Of a stretch of DNA of 64,000 bases, positions 22,921 to 34,188 are shown one piece after another (position 1 is the stretch's first letter; every line of letters begins with the position of its first letter). The notes under the pieces are model-generated. The model saw only the letters and a list, made by a program, of their open reading frames with translations, was not told the DNA's origin and made no database searches. Source of the DNA: Phycomyces blakesleeanus NRRL 1555(-) (Eukaryota; Mucoromycota; Mucoromycetes; Mucorales; Phycomycetaceae); NCBI RefSeq assembly GCF_001638985.1, contig NW_017265192.1, positions 1-64,000 on the forward strand, read 5' to 3'. The translations under genes and the position numbers were made by a program.

Positions 22921-25738
22921 TTGAAAGCAGAAAAAAAAACTAATAAACTACTTTATTCCATATTTGTAGTGATCCCAACCTCTTGTTCTGATTCTGTGAA
23001 AGCAATGGACTGTCAGGCCAACTCACCTTTTTTGGATGCCGTCTCAATGTTTGACAATGATGGCAATGTCAATGATTTCAATAACAATGTTAAAGATGAA
23101 GTCAATGAAACCAAGATTGAGGACTTCAACAGCGAAGATCAGTGTGAGATACATAAAAACAACTAAAAGAAAAAAAGAATATAAGAAAAATCAAGTGTTA
23201 ATTTTTTTTTAATTTTTTTACAGACTTTTGCTGCTCCTGATATGTCCAAAAATGAAGTTCATCAATTTATAGCCATCTTTACAATACTGTTTGCTTCACG
23301 TCATGTTGTTGATAAGGGTGCTGCTGTTCTGATTGAGTTTATCAACAATCTGCTAAGAATCTATGACCAAGATTTTTAATTACCAGCCAGTCTTGCTGGT
23401 TTACAAAAAATAGCACAATTTTTTGCTATTACAAAAGGCATCAAGAAATTTGTGACGTGCCAAGACTGTCATACAGTATATTAGAATATTATATCTGCTT
23501 CTCCTCAATGTGTTTCCTCAAAACTTGGTGCCAGGTCTACATGTAACTGTAATTTGCTAAAACCAGTATCTTCTAGTACCTTGGTTTCAAAATGAAAATA
23601 TGTTTACCAATCCATTAAAAATGCATTGAGCATTTTCTTTTGTTGCCCTAGTTTCAAAGCCAAGATTCATCAATAGATTAAGGAGTTGAAAGATAAAGAT
23701 GATGTTTTATTTGTGTCAGACTCACACTTACTAATGTTAACACTTAATATTGACTGGTTCCAGCCCTTTGACAGTGTCACTCACTCCTCTGGTGCTATCT
23801 ATCTGACCATCAACAATTTGCCCTGTGATGAAACATTCAAGCCAGAGGATATTATTTTCGTCGATCTCATGTCTGGTCCAAAGGAGCCAAAAACCAATGA
23901 GATGAATGGTTACTTGGAGCCAGGTGGATGATTTCAAGCAGATGTACATTGGCATGTGAATTTCTACACACAAATTTCCAAATAACTTCAATGTTTGTGC
24001 TGCACTACTGATGGTTGCATGTGATATCTCAGCCACCAGAAAGACAAGTGGATTAACAAAGCCTAACAGCACATGTGCTTGCTACAGGTGCAGTTGGCAG
24101 TTTACTTGGTCAGGGAGCAGCAACCAGGTTGTTTTCCATAGATTCAATTATTCTTGTTGGAATATATGCAGTAATGCAGAGAGCAGGTTGCATGCTAAGG
24201 AGTGGAAGGATACAAGTACACACTCAGAAAGGCATCAACTGGAGGTTGAAAATAGTGTTTGATGGCTGCAGTTGCAACGCCTTAGATACTTTGATCTAGT
24301 ATGCAAAACAATTATTGATCCCATGCTTAATTTTTTTCTGAGGACGTCTAAGAGATTAATAAATTGGTGGATTGATGAGAAGACAATTGGATCTGAATAG
24401 TTTGCATCGATAGAGAAAATTGCAGAGACAATGGTACTGCCCAGAGATTACACCATGCTGACAAACAAAATTGGAAAGGGCTTCAGCTACATGAAAGCCA
24501 ACGAGTGGAAATTATGGGTACTGGTCTATTCTCCTGTCTTGTTGTGTGATATTCTCTCCCCAATACAATTCAAGAACTGGATGTATTTCGTTGATGTATG
24601 ACAATACTATGTAAACCCCAGCATTACATTTGATAAGATCACCACTGCCCAAAGTCTGTTAGAAAATTTTTGTAATGCATGCAACATAGACTATACTGCT
24701 ACTATCCTTATCTGCAATATGTACCTACACCTCAATCTTCACAAACGCATTCGTGATTTTGGACCAGTGTATGGTTATTGACTCTTTGGGTCTGAGCAAT
24801 ACAATGATATTTTAAAGAATTTCAAAACAAATGGAAAAGACGGTTTTGAGGCAACCTACATGAAAAATTTTGTTCAGAATGCGTATAAGAGTGATTATGT
24901 CAATGCTGTTCTTAAAAGTTCTAGCCAGATCCCCTTCATTCACACTCTGTCTAAACTTGTTACAACCTCCATACCTGCCGCCACAGTCACCACTCTCTCC
25001 AGTCGCCCATTCAGATTGCAAGCATTCGTTCAAGGCTACACTGATCCTTATAATCCACCCAAGGGTAACGAGTCTCTTCCTTCTTCTACATTTCCTCTAA
25101 AATACAAAAAGCCATCAGTAATGGATGATTCCGACTATCTCCATTTACTTGAATATTACTAAGTCGCGTAAAACCTCCTAGACCTTGCCAGCTATCAGGA
25201 CACGCCCTATAATTGCCTAGCACTTGACAATCACATCATCAAATTGAAGTCAATTGACATTCTTAGTCAACACTATCGAGGAAAAAACAACAGCACAATC
25301 AGTTGCAGATCACTAGTTCAATCAAAGATTGTTGATAGTAATAGAAACATTATACTTGGATTTGCTGAAAAAATTCAGTATCTTTTTACACACTTCTTCT
25401 AACTTCCACTCATACACAATCTCTATCTGACTCGTATAGTTCATGATCATCAACATGTATTCGCATTTATCAAGTGGTTTCATATTTTCTCTGATAGATC
25501 GCATGAGGATGGCAGTGTTGAGTTCTGTTTGCCTACGTTCTCTCCTGATGGCTACCACAGCATTATATCTGTACATTGCATCTTATTAGAGGTTGCTACA
25601 GCTACTATTGCAATAAGTTTAAATGTTAGCAAAATGCCAGTAATTTCATTGGCAAAGAAGCTGTATGCTGAAATAATAAATAAAGTAAACTTTAACATTT
25701 CTTTTTCTTTAACAAAAAAACAAAGTGCGTATTTTTGA
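22921..25738 (+). pseudogene. CACTA-2 relic: decayed Tnp2 transposase gene
   Basis: An acidic N-terminal exon (22970-23145) is followed by the block EVHQFIAIFTILF and then the conserved MLTLNIDWFQPFD at 23728. Next come GPKEPKTNEMNGYL and ACDISATRKTSGLTKP with CACYRC, MKANEWKLWVLVYSPVLL (about 24494) and DFGPVYGY-stop-LF (TGA at 24779-24781). The C-terminal QHVFAFIKWF lies near 25455. The protein aligns along its length with the Tnp2 genes at 48.7-51.5 and 52.4-55.5 kb. Several frameshifts and stops are present; the TGA at 24779 replaces the W of GYWLF. No termini were found. Confidence 0.78.
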
Positions 25739-25799
25739 TATATATATTGATAGTATTTTGTATGTAAAAAGTAATATGTAGATAAAAAGAGAGAGGAAA

Positions 25800-26365
25800 T
25801 TTTTGTTTATTTAGTACTCATCTCTAAGAACCTACTGAGGAAATTTGGGGGTTATGTCATCTGGGACTGCTGTATTGGACACACTGATCAAAACCCTCTC
25901 CTTCATTTGAGAAGCACTTGACCCTATTGCTTCAATAACATAATCATCAACAAATTTAATGAGAGTATTGAACTAAAATAATTTTGTTAATACTTTACTT
26001 TATATTTTTATAATAAGACACGATTATCAATATAAAATTATATATCTCGTCACTTCTCCATCCTGACCAAACAATCTTGACAATGCTCTTCATGCGATTC
26101 TTGAAGTCTTTATCTGCAGGTTGTTCATCAGACATTACTGCCACTTGCATCATAAAGTCACAATCTCTCTACATTTGTAGATCAATTGCTTCTTTATTGT
26201 CTATGTATGCAAGTAAATGGCGAGTATGATTCTAATAGTAGTTTTTTTCTATATTAGTATTTTTAAAATTCTCAAGACAAAACTATAATATTTTGAAATT
26301 ATTTATTTAGAGATTACACTTACATCTCTGGCATGTCCTGCCGCACTGCCTTATTTTCTGCTGGT
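25800..26365 (-). pseudogene. CACTA-2 accessory gene relic (convergent with Tnp2)
   Basis: Minus-strand exons read, with introns at about 26235-26325 and 25985-26040. They include NHTRHLLAYIDNKEAIDLQ, EQPADKDFKNRMKSIVKIVW, and FVDDYVIEAIGSSASQMKERVLI ending FPQ-stop. Stops interrupt it. It has the position and tail-to-tail orientation of the second gene of CACTA-5 and CACTA-6. I do not recognise a domain. Exon edges are approximate. Confidence 0.4.
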
Positions 26366-26369
26366 TCAA

Positions 26370-27150
26370 ATTTGAAATTGACCTTTTGAGACTTTTTTCT
26401 GTTGGAGGCTTTGTAAGTAGCTTTTTGAAAAAGTTAATTTTCTATTGGGAATTTTTTTTATTCCTTCTCTTCTCCCTCTCTTTATTTCGAATACAAACTA
26501 AACATCAATCTCAACATGTTCAACCCAATTATTTACAATATTTCAAACATTCAAAGTGTTTTAGTCCACTCGTCTTTGAAGAAGATTAAAATGCTTCCTT
26601 TTAAAGTAGTTGTATATGTAAAAGCTAGTAAATGGAGACGTTGTCTTGACCAAATCAATACTCTTTGCTCAACGAAATGGAATAAAAAAAGACGCCTTGA
26701 TTCAAAGAAATATTTTTTTGGAGAAACATGTTAGTGTCATCATGCAGACATATATATACCAGAGCGAGATTCACACCCTGCACAAAAAGAATCAAAGGCA
26801 TGTGAATGTAATAGAGCTTTGAAAATAAAGCAGTTCAAAAAGTCTTCTACTATTGGTATGCTCTGTATGACAAGTGATCATAACACATATTCCTGAAGAC
26901 AGATCAGAGATTAGAACTTTTCCCTTGCCTTTTGAAGCTATTAAATTGATTGAAGATCAACTGAGAAGTGGAAACAGCTGTAAAAGCATAAGAATATCTG
27001 TTTTTTGATAGATTGACAGCTAGGATGTTGGTGTTAGAAACCCAAACTACAAAGAGATATACAATAGAATGAAGAAGATATATTAAAAAAGATAAAAGGA
27101 AGTTCTTATTTAACAGTTTTGGTAAAATGAAATAAAATAGATAACAATTT
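26370..27150 (+). pseudogene. MULE-2 relic, N-terminal transposase fragment
   Basis: CLDQINTLCSTKWNK at about 26643-26687 and EIRTFPLPFEAIKLIEDQL at about 26912-26968 match the N-terminal blocks of MULE-1 (SLCSTKWNK, EIRTLPLPSEAIKIIEDQL). The 5' leader (GACTTTTTTCTGTTGGAGGC...) also resembles MULE-1 near 6908. Neither MULE terminus is present. The fragment stops exactly where CACTA-3 begins. Confidence 0.7.
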
Positions 27151-27544
27151 CACTATGGCTATAGGAGTGACAACTGTGCCCAAAATAGGCACATAACTGC
27201 CATTTTTCTGGTCAAAAGCCAATAATTTCTCTGCAGTTTTTGGTAAGATGGCAATGTCATAAGCAACATTTTAAAAAAGAAGCATGAAATCTGTTTTTTT
27301 TTGTTGCTGTACGATGTCTCGAATAGTCTAGAAAGTGTTTGTAAGTTGTAATGACCACTTTAAGTATTGAAATGTATGTTTTATTTAATATTAAAGATGT
27401 TCAGTTTTATTCGGATTAATTTTTTATGGAAAGTATGAACGAAATGGAAACATAACTGCTATTATGTTTTTTTAAACCAAGACTTTTTTTAAAAAAGATA
27501 CACCTTTCTTCTTGTTTACTTCAATTTTATTTTAATTTAAATTG

Positions 27545-27775
27545 CGTAACGGCATGTAGAACATGTAGAGAATAAAAAAAACATAAGTTATATAGAGAAT
27601 AAAAAAAAGATAGGGCATATAAAGAAATAAAAAAATAGAAAACATAGAGTATATAGAAAATAAAAAAAACATAAGGTATATGGAAAATAATAATAATATA
27701 GAATATATGGAAGATATAGAAAGCATAAAAAATATAGGGTATATAGAGCATATAAAAAATAAAAAATAAAAAAAA
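27545..27775. repeat. Degenerate AT-rich minisatellite in CACTA-3
   Basis: Roughly ten imperfect units of the type ATAGRGTATATAGARAATAAAAAA lie between the left terminus and the end of Tnp2. The long minus-strand reading frame across them (F, Y, I and L only) is a product of the repeat and is not a gene. Confidence 0.7.
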
Positions 27776-27776
27776 G

Positions 27777-30700
27777 TTATAAAATAGAAATGTTGCCCTT
27801 TGTAATGCGCATATTATTGTTGAAAACATAATAAGGTACAATTACGTAGAACTGATTTCCATTTGGTGGGTATTGTATAAGGTCAACTTGATGACAAATA
27901 TCATCAACACTTATTACTGCATATGTAGGTTGTGTTTGGCGACCTGTTGAGCTGTTTTGTGACCGCTGTTTGACGATTGGTACAGATGAGTCGTGGGAAG
28001 CCGCATCATGTTCCTTCATTACTTCAACAAAAGCAAGGAAACGAAGAGAGCCAAGTGAATCCTCATGCTGGAAGAAGAATATCACCGCATCAACGAGCTA
28101 GCTGTAAACAATTATATTACGGTTGCTAAAGTAAGGAAATAAATATAATGTAAGTAACTTTTGATTTTATATTGAAAAATGATATACTTACTTTCTGTAA
28201 GGACAGGTAAACATCACGTAATGATTACTGCAGCTTCTTTCATTTCTTCTTTGTTGATACATGCAAGATGAATACATGGTCAAATTCATCCATAAATGAT
28301 CAGCAACAACAATCGTAAAATCACCAATGTCGGAAATCATCAAACCCAAAGTTTGTTGATAGTATCTAGTTAAGACAACCTTCACACTAGGGCCGCTTAC
28401 ACCTTCCACCAAATCATCGTTCAAATGAGCAAATCGATGAAATGGCTTTCACAACTGTGCACCACTAGGATCATTAGGAAGATCCATATAACTTTCTCTA
28501 CCATACGGCTTGGGCTGAATAAGATCAATTTCGTCTTGGATACTGATGGCCGTGTTGACATAGTTATGCAATATAAATTGCTCCACAAGAAAACTGGCAT
28601 TATGACCGCCCTTGCACTTAGACTTGATCAGCTTGGAAAATACACCAATTACTCTCTCCGTTGATTGAATGGAGTAGCATCGAAGTGGACCTAGTTGCTT
28701 GATAATAAATGATATATGTACAAGATAGTGCTGCACTGGTCTGAAGACACTACGAGATATAGTCTTGTTCTAAACTTGTTGCAATAGATAGTGGTGCCAG
28801 TGTTTAAAATGTGTATTGTAGTTATTATTATTATTATTTTAAAAAAAAGTTATGATTAGTTTTGTATATAGTGATATAGTGTTAGAGGCATTATGACTTA
28901 CACATCCATCTCATCCAGCAACTCTGAAGTCAACGTCCATTGAAATGCCAGTGCACAACCTTTGACAAGTGACAGCACCACAGTTTTCACAGCTCTGTTT
29001 GGCAAGAACAGAACAACAAGAGTGGAAACAATGTACAAAAGAAAGTCAAGCCAATCAACTGCACGAGTACCATCAATCTTAGAAAAGATGTTATCAAAAC
29101 TTCCTTGGAATGATACTGGTATATATGGTCTTGAACTTGTGATACAGTTTCCAATTGTCCCAAGTCTAGTTCTTGGTATGAAGAATGGGTATTCTGTGGT
29201 GAAGAGGGTATCATCTGGACGGGTATAAATTTTTTTTGTCTCCTTGGTAAGGGACACAGTGATCAAGTCGTACATGTGCTTTCCAATTCCTCTTGCAACT
29301 AAATGAAGTTCATTCAGTGCAAAGAAGGAAGATCTGGAGAAGGTTGACAGCTCACTAAAGATGCTTGGTTGGTATATATTTTTTATCTGTTATAAGCAAT
29401 TATTTAGTACAAGAAAAAATCTAATTAAACTGTTATATACTTACAGGATTGCCAGTTTTGAAGTCTTCCAAAGGTCGCAAAGGAGCAGAACTATCTTCAA
29501 GGTACATTCCGTACCGTCTGTTGTCTGGGGCTTTTCCCTTTGTTTTGCAGATTTGGCAACCAAACAAACTGGCGTGTGAGCCAATGTGCGCCATGTCAGC
29601 CACAGCTGGGATGTCACCAGAAGCAAGCAACAAGTGGATCTTGGCACGGAAAACCTCAACTCCATTGCTCTTGATCACCAAGCCATGCACCTCAAGATCT
29701 TTTATTTCACTGATGATTGACATCAGAAAAGAGTCCAAGTGGGTAGGCTTCTTGTGACCAGGCAATATTGCCAGCTGCAAGAAGTATTCATTTGTGTATC
29801 TAAGCTTTTTATTAGTAACTTTTTTTTGAAATTAATATATTAATTGATTTATTATCTTATTGATGGGTCAAGGTTGAATACAACAGCATGAACAATGGTG
29901 TACAAACTCTTGCCCTTTTTTTGGTTAACGAAACCATTAGTATACAACTCAATAGCAATACCGTCAGGATTTGAGAACAGGTTTTGCTGCATCAGCTGCT
30001 TGTAACTGTCACCATCAAAAACATTGGTGAGCTGACCAGCTACAGATTCCGGGTTTGCCCTGTAATGGAGGAGTTCTCTTGTAGCTGGATCAGCCAGCAT
30101 TTGAGAAAACATATTACCGACTGACATGAGCTTCATACTGGCAGATGGTGTTTAACTTTGCTCTGGATCAGTTTTGTATCGCGGTTTGCTGCAGTCAACA
30201 CAAGATTCTTGATTGTCATTAATCCCATACAATTGGCAACCACTAGGACAGACATCATACTCATAGCCCTTGACACTTGACTTGGACTTAAGCAAAGCAT
30301 CAATAGTTTTACTGTGGCTGATCTTAGCCCCAGGTTCTAAAAAAAAGGAACGAAATCACTACGTGTTAGAAATTTGGAATTAAAGTATAAGATAACATAA
30401 ATATTATATTTTACCCAACATAATTTCATTGCGATCTCAAATGATTGTATTAACAAATTGGACAATGTCTCTGTAAGCTGCTCTGGAAATTCTGTGTTGA
30501 AGCATCAATTGAGAGAGATGAATACTCATCAACTCGGCTTTTCTAAAGATATTGCTACCAATTCTGCTGCTATCATAAACATGAGCTTCACTCTCACTGT
30601 CCTCAAAACTACAGCCGCACTTGTATGAAATAGTCTCGTCGATCTCTATTGCATTCATGGCATAATCTACAATGCATTATCAGATAAGCATTCAGATAAA

Positions 30701-30963
30701 GTAATAATATTATTATATTGATTATTATTACCTGAATCACTAACGAATTCATTGTCATCAATGGTACTGTTTTCATCATGTTGCATTTCAACATCATGCA
30801 GAATAAACTGATCAATGACAGCTACTGTTGTACGATTGCCTCTGTGAACTCTCTTATGATTTTGAAGCTGCTGGTAATTATAAAACGACAGGGCACACTA
30901 AGTACATTAATATCTTTGTGTAGATAATCTATCTCTCTGCTGATTGGTGTTAGAAGGAGACAT
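27777..30963 (-). pseudogene. CACTA-3 Tnp2 transposase, decayed
   Basis: The first exon (30963-30732) encodes a C2H2 finger, C-x2-C-x12-H-x3-H, ending NHKRVHRG, but with TAA and TAG inside it. Further exons carry the acidic linker, CPSGCQLYG and CVDCSKPRYKT, the Tnp2 core (AIELYTNGF, then LLLASGDIPAVADM and CQICKTKG), AVDWLDFLLYIVSTL, and the SIQSTERVIGVFSKLIK block that matches SARSVERAIGEYSRAIK of CACTA-4. More stops occur: TAA after DPEQS near 30152 and TAG after LLQQV near 28773. One junction near 29861 lacks a GT donor. It is the same subfamily as the intact CACTA-4 gene. Confidence 0.8.
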
Positions 30964-31479
30964 ATTGATTGTTTTAGTAAGTATTTAATATATGATATTA
31001 AAGTGTAGAGAGGTTTTTGGTAATATTCTTGGAATGTAAAAGAGAGGTTTATATACTCTTTCTTTTGAGACAAAATGTTTTTTTAAAACAAATTCTTATA
31101 TTGATGATACAACAATAAAGACAATAATGACATTATTAGTTAAAACACATCTTGATCAATAATGGCAACAAGTATGATATAAGTATATCTATCATAGTAT
31201 TTACTTTAAAAGATCAATGCTTAACAATTAATTAACTTTATGGTATTTAAACATTGTGTTAATATTACATAGTCTATCTATACTGATGTCATTATTTTAA
31301 TTGGTAAAATATTCTGTTGCCAAAAATTAAAAAATAATGTCGTAGCAACCATATGTTTATGGTTAAGTTGATTTATCTTTTTTTCAGAAAGTTAAACAAG
31401 TAAACATTATGAAATATATATATAATGGGAAGTACAACTTTTATTCACTTTATCTTTCTTAAAAAATAATAATTCAAAA
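30964..31479. promoter_or_regulatory. Shared divergent promoter region of CACTA-3
   Basis: 516 bp separate the two head-to-head start codons. On the plus-strand side a TATA-like stretch (ATATATATATAATG, 31414-31427) lies about 55 bp before the accessory ATG. Co-regulation is inferred from the layout. Confidence 0.5.
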
Positions 31480-32510
31480 ATGTCTGATATCAACACTACA
31501 CTCATAAACTCTGTCAGAAAAATTGAAATTGATATTGCTGAAATAAAGCAAATGGTACACATGCTTCAAGATCAGTTTAGCAAACAATTTGCCCCAACTG
31601 TAAGTGCAAAAGACATTAGTACAATGCAACAAAACATTATTGAGCAAAGTGATAAGACATATTTACTATATTTTAGTACATTTGCTTGCCTTATTAATAT
31701 TATGGCATATAATTTCCTCTTTGGTAGCTCTTGAACGTGTTGCTGAGTCTGTAAAACGGTCTCAATTCACTGAGTATCCTGACCAGCTTGGCAAGCAAGT
31801 AATTGGCACAGGTGGCAATTTCAAAAGAAAAAATGAAGCCCAGAAATACAATTTGTTGTTGCAGTTGCTTCACGAACAGGACTGGAAAGCATGCTGCAAA
31901 GAAATTCCAGAAGGACAACCTCTGCCTCAACTAGTACTTCTTTCAGACAGCAATTTGACAATGAAGCGACTACAGCTTAAGACTTTGAGTCGTAGCATCA
32001 AGCATAACCTGATTGACAAGGACTTTCCTGCTTTCAGTAAAGAATGGAAAGGTATCCTGGCAAAGCACCAGGAGTATTACATGATGCAATTGGAGAGACT
32101 GGCGAAGGATAACGGCTTTACTATTTACAAATGCAAGAGCATGTGATGTGCAACAAGCCTTCTCTGGGGAAGCTTCAAAAGTGACAACCAGAAGCAAAAA
32201 AGAAGAATAGTAGAGAAGAACAACGTAAGTTTATTAATCAAAAGCTTTCATTCATATATTTTAATTAACATTTAAAAAAAATCTGTAGGCACAGCAAGAT
32301 GCAAATAATTCTTCATTGTCTTCTGATAATATGTCAGAAATGGATGGTGGCAAGTCGCCTATTATGGTGGATGTGCTGTGAGTTGCCATGGTTTCTGCTA
32401 GTTTGGTGCTGTCAATACAAAACTAATATAAATCTTTTACCTTTTTATAAAGGTCTCCTCTGGCAGAAATGAGTGTTAAGCCAGCACACAAGAGAAGCCA
32501 AAGATCATAG
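31480..32510 (+). pseudogene. CACTA-3 accessory gene, four exons, one internal TGA
   Basis: Exons 31480-31648, 31728-32224, 32289-32377 and 32453-32510 join in frame with GT-AG introns. The N terminus is a short coiled coil (IEIDIAEIKQMVHMLQ). The middle is charged (NFKRKNEAQKYNLLLQLL). A helical part (EYYMMQLERLAKDNGF) leads to a basic tail. A TGA at 32144-32146 (KSM-stop-CATS) falls where the CACTA-1 copy has TGG; everything downstream stays in frame. The function is unknown; it is probably a DNA-binding helper of Tnp2, as second proteins are in plant CACTA elements (analogy only). Confidence 0.75.
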
Positions 32511-33197
32511 GAGGTTTTGATTGGTTCAAAATATTTTTTAGCGTATTTTTAGTTCAGTTTTTATATTTTTTTTTCTTCTTCTCTCTTCCTTTCTCTTGTT
32601 TTTTTTTACTTTCTTTCTCTTTAAATAAATATGTGTTGCCCTTTTTTATATGATTGGTATCTATATCACTACGGGAAAAAAAAGTGGGGTTTTATGGCTG
32701 CTTTATGGCGGTTTGACAAGGCGGCTTTGTGGCGGTTTTTTGCCAAATATCCACTTTGCCCCCCTGGAGTTTAAATACATATTACAGATCTCTGCTTTCT
32801 GATTCTCCTTTGTTGGCTCTTCTATTGGACAGCGTTTCATTCTTTATTGTATAAAGTATATTATATAATCGATTACTTTTATTGGGTACTCTCTTAAATG
32901 TCATTTACTACTTTAATATTTTAGCTTAGAAAGGAATTCTATTGGACACTAGTAATTTTTTTTTAATGTTACTTTTATGAAAACAGTTTTTTATTGGATA
33001 ATATACATGGAAGTGTTTGATCATTTTAATAAATACAAATTTTTATTGGTTATTACAATAGAAGATCATTTTTATTAATCATTTTTATTGGTTGTTATGA
33101 CAGAAAAAAAATCTATAGATACATTTTATTGGCTATTTACTATTTAATATTCTAGGTTTTCATAGTAAAATATCCTATTCAATTCCACTACACCAGA

Positions 33198-33852
33198 TTA
33201 CTTACGAGACTGTAATCTTTTATGGCGGTCTCTCCAGAGATGTGCAACTCTTGCAGTTGATACCCAGTTTCCGAGACATCTAGTGAAGTCTATACCAGAA
33301 TCCTTCATTATATTTGCGTGCCTGGCACACATTTCTTTCTTAAGTGCTACTGGTATAGACCCCCAGCTAGGATTAGGACCAAGAGCGATCACTGAAGGAT
33401 GGGCAGCCATATCATCACATATAAGCTTTGTACACATATTGAGTGTGGCCTTTTCGTTACTTGTTACTTCAATGCCAAGATCTTCACTTATCATCTTGAA
33501 GATATGCTTTAAAGTTATTTCACGGAATATGCTCACCGGTTTGTGGATGGTATTAGCACTAGACTATTAAATGACATATTAATATATATTCAACTCGTTT
33601 TATTTTTTGTCTTACAATGGCAGAGACAGAAGGCGAAGTGTGTTGGTTGGAAATGTTTCTATTCTCCAGTTGGCTCTGAAGAGCAGTAATCTCCAAATTC
33701 AAATCTTCGATGCTCGTCTTCATTTCGAGCTTCAACTCTTCGATCTGTGCCTTCATTTCAAGTTTGACCTTTTCTTGGCCTGCCTTCAAAGATAGTATCT
33801 CATTGTACATGGCGTGTAGCAAAGAGATGGAATTGTTATCTGTGTTATTCAT
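33198..33852 (-). CDS. CACTA-4 accessory protein, 200 aa, coiled coil
   Basis: Two exons, 33616-33852 and 33198-33563, with donor GTAAGA and acceptor AATAG, give 201 codons with no stop before TAA at 33198-33200. The ATG at 33852 is used because the frame upstream is not conserved. Residues 15-65 form a heptad-rich coiled coil with three related segments (KLEMKAQIEELKLEMKTSIED). The C-terminal part (ITLKHIFKMISEDLG ... NWVSTARVAHLWRDR) is globular and basic. I recognise no family. It is divergent from Tnp2, with 336 bp between the start codons. Confidence 0.75.
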
Positions 33853-34188
33853 GTTGAAAGTTTGGTTTACCTGAGAAAAAGGATTGTTGTGAAAGAAAGA
33901 TAAAGGCCGAAAAAATTTTCTATTGTCTATTATTAGTTTCATATAAATGAGTTTAATCTATTGGTCCAACCAATATTATTATTGGGCTACTGTAGTTCTA
34001 ATAACAGCTATTACGCAATGTTTTAGCTTCTGTTCCTGAGTTTATATTTGTATCATCTATGTCATTGCCTACTTGTAGTCATTAAGTCTATACAAATCTC
34101 AACACTATTAAGTATAAAGGCATATTATTTAAAAGGAATTATCAATATTCATACCTTTATTCTTAAGTGTTTATTTCCAACCTAAAAA
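33853..34188. promoter_or_regulatory. Shared divergent promoter region of CACTA-4
   Basis: 336 bp between head-to-head ATGs. TATAAA at 34113-34118 lies about 70 bp before the Tnp2 ATG; a CCAAT-like GGACCAATAG lies on the minus side. Function is inferred from position. Confidence 0.45.

Noticed and set aside
25322..25576. Minus-strand 84-codon frame
   Set aside because: The opposite strand here encodes the C-terminal end of the CACTA-2 Tnp2 relic (QHVFAFIKW), which explains the open frame.
27527..27841. Minus-strand 104-codon frame rich in F, Y and I
   Set aside because: It comes entirely from the AT-rich minisatellite; no start context, no homology, no codon structure.
33861..33942. Upstream extension of the CACTA-4 accessory gene from 33942
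   Set aside because: The frame reaches a splice-acceptor-like and promoter-like stretch with no conserved content; the ATG at 33852 gives a clean coiled-coil protein.
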